This document shows positions 8,946 to 16,093 of a DNA stretch of 64,000 nucleotides, piece after piece. A model generated the notes under the pieces. That model had not been told where the DNA came from. It ran no database searches and saw only the letters and a list, made by a program, of their open reading frames with translations. Origin of the DNA: CALUOB01 sp944322305 (GTDB lineage: Bacteria > Actinomycetota > Coriobacteriia > Coriobacteriales > Coriobacteriaceae); contig OZ007031.1 in assembly GCA_963931605.1 (NCBI GenBank), forward strand, positions 2,046,001 to 2,110,000, read 5' to 3'. The position numbers and the translations under genes were made by a program. The stretch's first letter is position 1. Each line of letters opens with the position of its first letter.

Positions 8946-10223
8946 ATGGAGATTATCCGCGTCGAAGGCGGTCACCATCTCGGCGGCAGCGTGGAAGTGG
9001 CCGGTGCCAAGAACTCCGCGCTCAAGCTGATGGCGGCAACGCTGCTCGCACCGGGCGTCACGGTTCTCACCAACGTGCCCAACATCTCGGACGTGCACAT
9101 CATGGGCAAGGTGCTCAAGCACCTGGGCGCCAAGATCGAGGTGCGCGGCGTGCACGAGCTCGCCATCGACACCTCGGAGGTGTCCTCCTGGGAGGCCCCG
9201 TACGAGCTCGTGGCCAAGATGCGCGCCTCAACGGCGGTCATGGGCCCGCTCATCGGGCGGTTCGGCCGGGCGGTTATCGCCATGCCGGGCGGGTGCAACA
9301 TCGGCGCCCGCAAGATGGACCTGCACTTCCTGGGCCTCGAGGCGCTGGGCGTGCACTTTGACAACGACCACGGCTACATCTACGCCGAGGCCGCAGACGG
9401 CCTGGTGGGCACCACCGTGACCCTTTCGTTCCCCAGCGTGGGCGCCACCGAGAACCTCATCATGGCGGCGGTCCGCGCCCGCGGCACCACGGTGATCGAC
9501 AACGCGGCCCGCGAGCCCGAGATCGTCGACCTCATCCGCATGCTGAACGAGATGGGCGCCAAGATCTCCGGCGCCGGCACGCCCGTGATCGAGATCCAAG
9601 GCGTGGAGGAGCTCTACCCGGTGGAGCACCGCGTGGTGGGCGACCGCATCGAGGCGGGCACCTTCCTGGTGGCGGGCGCCATCACCGGCGACGAGCTCGA
9701 GGTCACCGGCTTCGCTCCGAGCCACTTGGGCATGGTGCTCAAGAAGATGGAGCTCATGGGCGTGCAGTTCGAGACCACCGGCAACGGCGCGCGCGTGCGC
9801 CGCCCCGGCAAGATCCTGCCGACCGACATCCAAACGCTGCCGTACCCGGGTTTCCCCACCGACATGCAGGCGCAGGTGCTCGCGCTGACGGCGCTCGCGC
9901 AGGGCAGCTCGGTCATCACCGAGAACATCTTCGAGAACCGCTTCATGTTCGCCAGCGAGCTCGGCCGCATGGGCGCCGACATCCGCATCGAGGGGCACCA
10001 CGCCCTGGTGCGCGGCGTTGACGGCTTCTCCGGCGCCCAGGTGGTTTCCCCCGATCTGCGCGGCGGCGCCGCCCTCGTGCTGGCGGGCCTGGTGGCGGAG
10101 GGCGAGACCGACGTCTCGGCCATCCACCACATCGACCGCGGCTACGAGAACTTCGTTGGCAAGCTTCGCTCCCTCGGCGCGCACATCGAGCGCGTGGACG
10201 TGGCAGACGATACCGATTTTTAG
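8946..10223 (+). CDS. murA: UDP-N-acetylglucosamine 1-carboxyvinyltransferase
   Basis: MurA transfers enolpyruvate from phosphoenolpyruvate to UDP-GlcNAc, the first committed step of peptidoglycan synthesis in the cytoplasm. The 425-residue protein has the substrate-binding KN pair at residues 22-23 (AGAKNSALK) and the catalytic Cys at C117 in PGGCNIGARK, so it should be fosfomycin-sensitive. The C-terminal motif LRGGAALVLAGL is conserved. AGGAGA precedes ATG 8946. In many actinobacteria murA follows the atp operon, as here. Confidence 0.97.
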   Translation: MEIIRVEGGHHLGGSVEVAGAKNSALKLMAATLLAPGVTVLTNVPNISDVHIMGKVLKHLGAKIEVRGVHELAIDTSEVSSWEAPYELVAKMRASTAVMGPLIGRFGRAVIAMPGGCNIGARKMDLHFLGLEALGVHFDNDHGYIYAEAADGLVGTTVTLSFPSVGATENLIMAAVRARGTTVIDNAAREPEIVDLIRMLNEMGAKISGAGTPVIEIQGVEELYPVEHRVVGDRIEAGTFLVAGAITGDELEVTGFAPSHLGMVLKKMELMGVQFETTGNGARVRRPGKILPTDIQTLPYPGFPTDMQAQVLALTALAQGSSVITENIFENRFMFASELGRMGADIRIEGHHALVRGVDGFSGAQVVSPDLRGGAALVLAGLVAEGETDVSAIHHIDRGYENFVGKLRSLGAHIERVDVADDTDF

Positions 10224-10232
10224 GCAGGTTCT

Positions 10233-11396
10233 ATGGGTTTCAAGAAGGCGGCTCCCGATACGCGCACGTCTCCTCAGGTGAACGCCCGCGTCTACAGCCG
10301 GCACAACACCGAGCGCTACTCCGAGCGCGCCGCGCAGCGCAGGCGCCACCGCACGCTCAAGCGCGGCGTGTTCTACGGCGTGGTCGTGGCGCTGGTGGGC
10401 GTCGTTGCGGCAGCGGGCATGTGGATCACAAGCGTGATGGCCAAGCTGAACGACCCTTCGCTCATCACCCAGGGCCTGCTGGCCACCCTCGTTGACTCCG
10501 ACATCACGCGCGACCCGTTCTACATGCTGCTGCTGGGCACCGACGGGCGCCCGGGCGAGGACACGTACCGCTCGGACACCATCATCCTCGCGCGGATCGA
10601 CCCGCAGCAAAAGCAGGTCACGCTCATCTCCATCCCGCGCGACACCAAGGTGGAGATCGAGGGCTACGGCACCCAGAAGATCAACGCGGCGCACGCCTTC
10701 GGCGGCCCGGAGGCGGTGGTCAAGGCGGTGAACGAGCTCTGCGGCGTGCAGATCTCGCACTACGCCGAGGTGAGTTTTGACGGCATGAAGGAGCTCGTGG
10801 ACGCGGTGGGCGGCGTCGAGGTGAACGTGCCCGACCGCATCGACGACCCCAAGGCCGGCGACGTGGTTATCGAGCCAGGCCTGCAGGTGCTCGACGGCGA
10901 GGCTGCGCTTACGTTCTGCCGCTCGCGCGCTTTCGCCGACGGCGACTTCACCCGCATGCGTCACCAGCGCATCTTCATCGCCGCCCTTGCCAAGAAGGTG
11001 CTCGAGAGCACCGACGCCACTACCATCGTGCCGCTGGTGAACTCGCTTTCCAACATGGTGGTGACCGACCTTTCGGTGTCCGACATCATCGCGCTTGCCA
11101 ACACCATGCGCGGCATGGACACCGACGAGATCTGGTCGGCCAACGTGCCTTCCACCACCGCCATGATCGACGGCGTCAGCTACGTCATCGCCGACGAGGA
11201 CGAGCTGGCCGAGATGATGGAGCGTGTGGATGCCGGCGAGGACCCGCAGGGCCCGCAGACCTCTGACGTTACCGGCGAGAGCTCCACCATCGCCGACCTG
11301 ACTAACAACACCGCGGAGGATTTCTCCAACGGCGCGGACGTTGCGGTGGACAACAACGGCGACGGGGTAATAGACGAGAGCGACGTCATCGAATAG
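10233..11396 (+). CDS. LCP (LytR-CpsA-Psr) family cell-wall ligase
   Basis: LCP proteins transfer undecaprenyl-phosphate-linked glycopolymers onto peptidoglycan at the outer face of the membrane. The 387-residue protein has a basic cytoplasmic N-terminus, one membrane helix (about 45-66), and an LCP domain with LLGTDGR, RSDTIILARID, SIPRDTKV and GGVEVNVP, which include the Arg/Asp residues that bind the polyprenyl pyrophosphate. It ends in a low-complexity tail whose last 20 residues contain NNGDGVIDESD, resembling one calcium-binding dockerin/EF-hand loop. It begins 10 bases after murA and is probably co-transcribed. The exact polymer attached cannot be read from sequence. Confidence 0.93.
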   Translation: MGFKKAAPDTRTSPQVNARVYSRHNTERYSERAAQRRRHRTLKRGVFYGVVVALVGVVAAAGMWITSVMAKLNDPSLITQGLLATLVDSDITRDPFYMLLLGTDGRPGEDTYRSDTIILARIDPQQKQVTLISIPRDTKVEIEGYGTQKINAAHAFGGPEAVVKAVNELCGVQISHYAEVSFDGMKELVDAVGGVEVNVPDRIDDPKAGDVVIEPGLQVLDGEAALTFCRSRAFADGDFTRMRHQRIFIAALAKKVLESTDATTIVPLVNSLSNMVVTDLSVSDIIALANTMRGMDTDEIWSANVPSTTAMIDGVSYVIADEDELAEMMERVDAGEDPQGPQTSDVTGESSTIADLTNNTAEDFSNGADVAVDNNGDGVIDESDVIE

Positions 11397-11457
11397 CCGA
11401 GCTTCCCCTGAGGGCAGCCGGGCGTATCATCCCGCGCTCAAACAGCTTCGACGCGAC

Positions 11458-11481
11458 GGAGGCCCCGGAAACGGGGCCTCC
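11458..11481 (+). terminator. Hairpin after the LCP gene
   Basis: Bases 11458-11466 (GGAGGCCCC) pair with 11473-11481 (GGGGCCTCC) around the loop GGAAAC, giving a 9-bp GC-rich stem 60 bases after the LCP stop. There is no T tract on either side, so termination efficiency is uncertain. Confidence 0.55.
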
Positions 11482-11655
11482 TGCGTCTGCAGAACTGCGC
11501 GCGAAACGATGTGCTCGGTCGCCCGCGCACGGCCCTTCGAGATAATCGCCGGTGCATCTTGCCGTGCCCGCCCGCGATGTCGAGCGCGCACGGCTTTCGA
11601 GTGGAAAAAAAGCTCAATCTGGGTCGGAACGTCGTTGCTGCGCGGTCTGCATGTG
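11482..11655. other. Gene-free stretch upstream of the IS element
   Basis: I see no supported gene here. The stretch contains two copies of GCGCACGGC(CC)TTCGAG, starting at 11525 and 11586, about 61 bases apart. That is roughly twice the 30-base period seen in repeat regions elsewhere in this window. Confidence 0.5.
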
Positions 11656-11689
11656 CAAACCTCTTCGTTAAAGTGCACATCAAAGCCGC
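11656..11689 (+). repeat. Left arm of an older palindrome split by the IS element
   Basis: These 34 bases are the inverted counterpart of 13113-13148. The two arms share TGTGCACTTTAACG (14 bp perfect) and GAGGTTTG (8 bp perfect). The arms lie outside the IS256-family ends. Removing the IS and one target copy leaves a roughly 145-bp imperfect palindrome with a central stretch of about 75 bases. Confidence 0.75.
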
Positions 11690-11694
11690 CTTTC

Positions 11695-11702
11695 TGAGTA
11701 GA
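11695..11702 (+). repeat. Target-site duplication, left copy
   Basis: TGAGTAGA directly abuts the left end of the IS element and is repeated exactly at 13043-13050. Eight bases is the normal duplication length for IS256-family insertions. Confidence 0.9.
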
Positions 11703-13042
11703 GGTAACGTACAATTTCTTGCGCACTTTGACAGCGGAATAGCGTCCAGACAGAGAGGAGGGCACGGCCCGCCCCGGTATGATTCGAGTTGCCTAGACAA
11801 GAAACATGCTGGAGGTAGACCATGCCCGATCCCATTGTATCTTTGAACGAGGAATCCCTGAGGGCCGATCTCGGCGAGCTCGTCAGGAGGACCGTCGAGG
11901 ACACGCTGAACGGCCTCCTCGAGGAGGAGGCCGGAGACCTCGTCGGCGCCGAGCGCTACGAGCGCACCGCCGACCGGGAAGCCTACCGCGCCGGACACTA
12001 CGAGCGGAAGCTCGCGACGACGTCCGGCGAGGTGACGATCAGGATGCCCAAGCTCAAGGGCATGCGCTTCACCACGGCGATCATCGAGCGCTACCGCAGG
12101 CGGGAGACCAGCGTCGAGGAGGCGATGATCGAGATGTACCTCGCGGGCGTCTCGACGAGGCGCATCGAGGACGTGAGCGAGATCCTGTGGGGCTCGAGCG
12201 TGTCCGCCTCGACCGTCTCCAACCTCAACGAGAAGGCCTTCGAGGCGGTGGAGGCATGGAGGAACCGCCCGCTCGAGAGGGCCTACCCCTACGTCTACGT
12301 GGACGGGATATACCTCAAGAGGTCGTGGGGAGGCTCGTACGAGAACGTGGCCGTGATGGTCGCCATAGGCGTCAACGACGACGGGTACTGCGAGGTCATA
12401 GGCGCGGCCGAGGGCTTCACGGAGTCGGCGGAGTGCTGGCGCGAGTTCCTCTCGTGGCTCAAGTCGCGCGGGCTGCGCGGCGTGCGCATGTTCACGGGCG
12501 ACAAGGCGGCCGGGATGGTCGGCTCGATCGCCGAGGTGTTCCCGGAGGCCGCCTACCAGCGCTGCACGGTCCACTTCTACCGCAACGTGCTGGCTAAGGT
12601 ACCCAAGTCCAAGCGGCCGAAGGTCGCGGCCATGCTCAAGGCAGTCCACGCCATGGAGTCGCGCGAGGCCGCCGAGGCCAAGGCGCTCGAGGTGGCCTCG
12701 GAGCTCCGGGCGGCCAAGCTGAACGAGGCCGCCAAGGTCGTCATGGACGGCTACGCAGAGACCCTGGCGTACACCAGGTTCCCCCGCGAGCACTGGCGGA
12801 GGATCAGGACCAACAACGCCATCGAGCGGCTGAACCGCGAGATCCGCAGGCGAACCCGCGTGGTCGGGACGTTCCCCGACGGGAACTCCGCCCTCATGCT
12901 CGTGACCGCGAGGCTCAAGTACGTCGCGGAGAGCGAGTGGGGCGCCCGCCGCTACCTGGACGTGACGCTGCTGGACGAGTAGACGCACCGGAAGGCGGGC
13001 CTATGGGGTTGTCGTAAAGTGCGCAAGAATCTTGACGGTACC
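11703..13042 (+). mobile_element. Complete IS256-family insertion sequence (1340 bp)
   Basis: The element begins GGTAAC at 11703 and ends GGTACC at 13042. The terminal inverted repeats match in 22 of 27 positions (11703-11729 against the complement of 13016-13042), including the perfect 14-mer TTCTTGCGCACTTT. An exact 8-bp direct repeat (TGAGTAGA) flanks it, and a single intact transposase gene fills it. These features together define the boundaries and imply a fairly recent insertion. It landed inside a pre-existing palindrome rather than in a gene. Confidence 0.93.
11822..12982 (+). CDS. IS256-family (Mutator-type) transposase
   Basis: This intact 386-residue DDE transposase moves the surrounding insertion sequence. 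The catalytic triad is readable as D161 (YVDGIYLK), D227 (FTGDKAAG) and E335 (NNAIERLNRE). The C-x2-H signature between the second D and the E is present as RCTVHFYRNVL, and the GTFPDGNSAL segment is typical of the family's C-terminus. ATG 11822 follows a GGAGG ribosome-binding site. No frameshift or stop is seen, so the copy looks active. Confidence 0.96.
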   Translation: MPDPIVSLNEESLRADLGELVRRTVEDTLNGLLEEEAGDLVGAERYERTADREAYRAGHYERKLATTSGEVTIRMPKLKGMRFTTAIIERYRRRETSVEEAMIEMYLAGVSTRRIEDVSEILWGSSVSASTVSNLNEKAFEAVEAWRNRPLERAYPYVYVDGIYLKRSWGGSYENVAVMVAIGVNDDGYCEVIGAAEGFTESAECWREFLSWLKSRGLRGVRMFTGDKAAGMVGSIAEVFPEAAYQRCTVHFYRNVLAKVPKSKRPKVAAMLKAVHAMESREAAEAKALEVASELRAAKLNEAAKVVMDGYAETLAYTRFPREHWRRIRTNNAIERLNREIRRRTRVVGTFPDGNSALMLVTARLKYVAESEWGARRYLDVTLLDE

Positions 13043-13050
13043 TGAGTAGA
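13043..13050 (+). repeat. Target-site duplication, right copy
   Basis: TGAGTAGA directly follows the right end of the IS element and is an exact copy of 11695-11702. Confidence 0.9.
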
Positions 13051-13112
13051 CGGTGCTGGAAACTGATTAAAAGCCCAGGTTGGGCGTGTGCACCTTTTCG
13101 GTCGCAATGGAT

Positions 13113-13148
13113 GCGGCTGGTTGGTGTGCACTTTAACGGGGAGGTTTG
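13113..13148 (+). repeat. Right arm of the palindrome split by the IS element
   Basis: This 36-base segment is the inverted partner of 11656-11689 and lies 62 bases beyond the right target-site copy. It resembles the IS ends only in the short motif G(T/C)GCACTTTA, so the two may be distantly related or this may be chance. Confidence 0.75.
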
Positions 13149-13225
13149 ACGCGACCCGTCGTTGCGATACTCTGAAGGTGGTTTCAAGCCCGCCTAAACA
13201 CCGACATCCCTGCAAAGGAGATCCC

Positions 13226-14461
13226 ATGCCTGACGTTCTTGATCGGTTCCTGCGCTATGTGCGCGTAAACACCCAGTCTGACGAGGCCACGTGCGATGCG
13301 GTCCCGTCTACGGCCAAGCAGCATGACCTGGCGCGCTTGTTGGCCGACGAGCTGCGCGCGCTGGGCGCGGAAAACGTGTGCGCCGACGAGCACGCCTACG
13401 TAACGGCGTGGTTCCCCGCGAGCCCGGGCGCCGAGCACCTGCCGCGCCTGGGGCTGATCGCCCACCTCGACACGGCCGCCGAGGCCTCGGGCGCCAACGT
13501 GCAGCCCCGCGTGGTGACCTACGAGGGCGGTGACCTGGTGGCCGGCGAGGTCGACGGCGCGCCGGTTGCCATGACCCCCGAGAAGCTCCCTGCGCTCGCC
13601 AACTTGGTGGGGGAGCAGCTGGTGGTGACCGACGGCACCACGCTGCTGGGCGCCGACGACAAGGCCGGTGTGGCCGAGATCATGGCGCTCGTGGCGCGCC
13701 TGTCCGCAAATCCCGATTTGCCGCATCCGCCGCTCGGCATCTGCTTTGCGCCGGACGAGGAGATCGGCCACGGCGCGGCGCTTCTCGACATCGACGCCTT
13801 CGGGTGCGCGGCGGCCTACACCGTGGACGGCGGCCCTATCGGCGAGCTGGAGTGGGAGTGCTTCAACGCCTCCGACGTGACGCTTTCCATCCAGGGCGCC
13901 ACCATCCACCCCGGCGACGCGAAGGGCCGCATGGTCAACGCCGTGCACCTTTTCGAGGAGTTCGAGGCCATGCTTCCCGCCCACGAGCGCCCCGAGCACA
14001 CTGAGGGCTACGAGGGCTTCATCCACTGCATGAGCGTGTCGGGCACCTGCGAACATCTGACGGCGCGCTACATCGTGCGCGACCACGACGCGGCGGCCTT
14101 CCAGCATAAGCTTGACCTCATGGAGGCGGCGGCCGCCTACGTCAACCTGCGCCACGGCGAGGGCCGCGCTGCGCTGGCGGTCCACCCGCAGTACCGCAAC
14201 ATGGCCGAGGTGGTGCACGGGCGTCCCGAGCTCATCGACCGCGCGCAGGCTGCTTTCGAGGATGCCGGCTTCATCCCGCGCGTTATTCCGATCCGCGGCG
14301 GCACCGACGGCGCGCAGCTTTCCTTCCGCGGGCTGCCGTGCCCGAACCTCTCCACTGGCGGCTACTGTGCTCACAGCGTTAACGAGTTCATCCCCGTGAG
14401 CTCGCTCGAGGGCATGGTGGACGTGCTTCAGGCGCTTATCGCCCGTTTTGCGGTAGACTAA
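13226..14461 (+). CDS. pepT: Peptidase T (tripeptide aminopeptidase)
   Basis: PepT is a cytoplasmic di-zinc M20B peptidase that removes the N-terminal residue of tripeptides. The 411-residue protein matches the family length of about 408. Metal-site motifs are in order: LIAHLDTAAEASG (His-x-Asp), LLGADDKAGVAEI (bridging Asp), FAPDEEIGHGA (catalytic Glu pair), YTVDGGPIGELEWE, and the late His in HSVNEFIPV. ATG 13226 is preceded by AAAGGAG at 13214-13220. Longer in-frame starts upstream lie in the palindrome arm and are not credible. Confidence 0.95.
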   Translation: MPDVLDRFLRYVRVNTQSDEATCDAVPSTAKQHDLARLLADELRALGAENVCADEHAYVTAWFPASPGAEHLPRLGLIAHLDTAAEASGANVQPRVVTYEGGDLVAGEVDGAPVAMTPEKLPALANLVGEQLVVTDGTTLLGADDKAGVAEIMALVARLSANPDLPHPPLGICFAPDEEIGHGAALLDIDAFGCAAAYTVDGGPIGELEWECFNASDVTLSIQGATIHPGDAKGRMVNAVHLFEEFEAMLPAHERPEHTEGYEGFIHCMSVSGTCEHLTARYIVRDHDAAAFQHKLDLMEAAAAYVNLRHGEGRAALAVHPQYRNMAEVVHGRPELIDRAQAAFEDAGFIPRVIPIRGGTDGAQLSFRGLPCPNLSTGGYCAHSVNEFIPVSSLEGMVDVLQALIARFAVD

Positions 14462-14488
14462 CCGTATTGTCTAGGGAAGGTATCGTTT

Positions 14489-14914
14489 ATGCAAACCACC
14501 GCCGCATCGTCTGAGCTGCACCTGACCGTCGCCAACGAGGACTACCTGGAGTGCATCGTGCGCATCACGCGCGAGCATCCCGACGAGGCCGAGGGCGTGC
14601 GGTCGGTGGACATCGCCACGCGGCTGGACGTTTCCAAAGCCTCCGTCAACAAAGCGGTGACGGCCCTCAAGGCTGCCGGCCTGGTTGAGCAGTCGCATTA
14701 CGGCAAGGTGGTGCTCACCCTCAAAGGGCGCGAGATCGGCGAGGCGGTGTGGCGCCGCCACCGCATGCTGCGCGCGTTTCTCGTGCAGGAGCTGGGCGTT
14801 GAGTACGAGCGCGCCGACCGCGAGGCCTGCATGATGGAGCACGCGCTGTCCGAGGACACCATGGAGCGTTGGATGGGTTATCTCGAGTCCCAGGGCATCA
14901 GCGTCGAGGAGTAG
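14489..14914 (+). CDS. MntR/DtxR-family metal-dependent regulator
   Basis: This 141-residue protein is a short DtxR-family repressor. The winged helix covers roughly residues 12-70 (VDIATRLDVSKASVNKAVTALK is the recognition region). The dimerisation domain carries the likely metal ligands: the NEDYLECI segment, the His in RRHRMLRAFL, and Glu/Glu-His in REACMMEHAL. The absence of an SH3 domain makes it MntR-like (Mn2+) rather than DtxR/IdeR, but the metal cannot be decided by eye. GGGAAGG precedes the start. No metal transporter is adjacent. Confidence 0.85.
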   Translation: MQTTAASSELHLTVANEDYLECIVRITREHPDEAEGVRSVDIATRLDVSKASVNKAVTALKAAGLVEQSHYGKVVLTLKGREIGEAVWRRHRMLRAFLVQELGVEYERADREACMMEHALSEDTMERWMGYLESQGISVEE

Positions 14915-14920
14915 GCGCGC

Positions 14921-15853
14921 ATGGACGAGAAGAGCGGCGCGGCTGTTGGTTTCGATACCGCTGCCTGGCGTTTTGACGATGGCGAGGAGCTGCGGGAGGT
15001 GCTCGCGGCAGGGTGGCCTCTGGTTGTGCAGGGGCCAATGGGCACGGCGCTCATGCAGGAGCCGGGGGCCGAGAGCATTCCGCCGGCGTGCTGGAATCTT
15101 GCCGAGCCTGAGACGGTGACGCGCCTGCACGCGCTTTACGCCGCCGCGGGCGCCGACGTGCTCCTTGCCAACACGTTCCAGGCAAACGGCCCCGCGCTTG
15201 AGCGCGACGGGGTGTACGCGAGCGTGCGGGAGGTCAACGACGCAGCCGTGCGCGCCGCCCTCAAGGCAGCGCGCCTGCCGGTGCTGGGATCGGTGGGGCC
15301 GTGCGGCGTCAGCTGGATAACCCAGGACTCGCCGGAGTTCCGCGCGGCGCGCGCCGCATACCGCGAGCAGGTGGGCGCGCTTTTTGCCGCCGGTGCCGCA
15401 GGTGTTTTAGTTGAGACCGTGACGAGTGTGAACGACCTGGTGGCCGCGCTGATCGGCGCCGCCGACGTTGCCGCGGGCATGCCGGTGCTCGCGAGCTTTG
15501 CGGTGGACGAGGCGGGCAACCTGTTGGGCGACGGGCTTCCCGTGGAAACCGCCGTCCTGTATGCCGAGAAGCACGGGGCGGCGTCGGTGGGCGTGAACTG
15601 CTGCAGCTTGGCTGCCGCCGACGAGGCGGTTCCGCGCATGGTGGAGGTGGCGCGCACGCCGGTGAGCGTACGCCCGAACGCGGGCGAACCGCACCGCGAC
15701 GACGACGGCGCGCTTGCGTGGAACGAGGATCCCGAGGCGTTTGCCGAGGCGGCGGTGCGCTGGGTGCGCGCCGGCGCGGTGCTGGTGGGCTCGTGCTGCG
15801 GCACCACGGCGCGGACGACGGCCGCCGTGCGCGTCGCTGTTGACGAACGGTAG
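14921..15853 (+). CDS. Homocysteine S-methyltransferase family protein
   Basis: This 310-residue TIM-barrel protein belongs to the Pfam S-methyl_trans family (MmuM, BHMT, MetH N-domain). It would methylate homocysteine to methionine using S-methylmethionine or a similar donor. The three zinc-binding Cys are visible: one in GVNCCS and two adjacent in GSCCGTT near the C-terminus. The N-terminal GPMGTALMQEPG corresponds to the usual DGGMGTxL. It starts seven bases after the regulator gene, so they may be co-transcribed. MmuM is the most likely subgroup, but the donor is not determined. Confidence 0.85.
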   Translation: MDEKSGAAVGFDTAAWRFDDGEELREVLAAGWPLVVQGPMGTALMQEPGAESIPPACWNLAEPETVTRLHALYAAAGADVLLANTFQANGPALERDGVYASVREVNDAAVRAALKAARLPVLGSVGPCGVSWITQDSPEFRAARAAYREQVGALFAAGAAGVLVETVTSVNDLVAALIGAADVAAGMPVLASFAVDEAGNLLGDGLPVETAVLYAEKHGAASVGVNCCSLAAADEAVPRMVEVARTPVSVRPNAGEPHRDDDGALAWNEDPEAFAEAAVRWVRAGAVLVGSCCGTTARTTAAVRVAVDER

Positions 15854-16093
15854 CGGGGGAGGGGCTGCTCCGGTTTGAGGGGGCGGCGCCCTGGCTCGGG
15901 AGGCTGGTATCGTCAAGCGCGCTTTAGCTTTCTGATGAAATGTGGACGCCGCGGCACCGCTGTTTCTGCGCCGCGTTCCCGGGTACAAACCTGTACGCGC
16001 GTCGTGCTCTCCGGAGGGCGTCCACCTTCTGGGTGGCGGTGCGCCTGCCGGCGGCACGTGAGCCGGCGCTGGTATGCAGGGAAGGTGAACGCA
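15854..16093. other. Gene-free spacer with a 9-bp inverted repeat
   Basis: I see no gene in these 240 bases. GTGGACGCC at 15942-15950 is repeated in inverse orientation as GGCGTCCAC at 16017-16025. The spacer is less GC-rich around 15920-15940. This could be a weak hairpin or a decayed palindrome like those elsewhere in the window. Confidence 0.35.

Noticed and set aside
9228..10964. Long minus-strand open frame opposite murA and the LCP gene
   Set aside because: Same shadow effect in high-GC DNA; no recognisable domain, and both opposite-strand genes are certain.
15942..16025. A further long palindrome upstream of the phosphohexomutase homologue
   Set aside because: Only nine bases pair and the inner sequence does not extend the match, so it may be chance.
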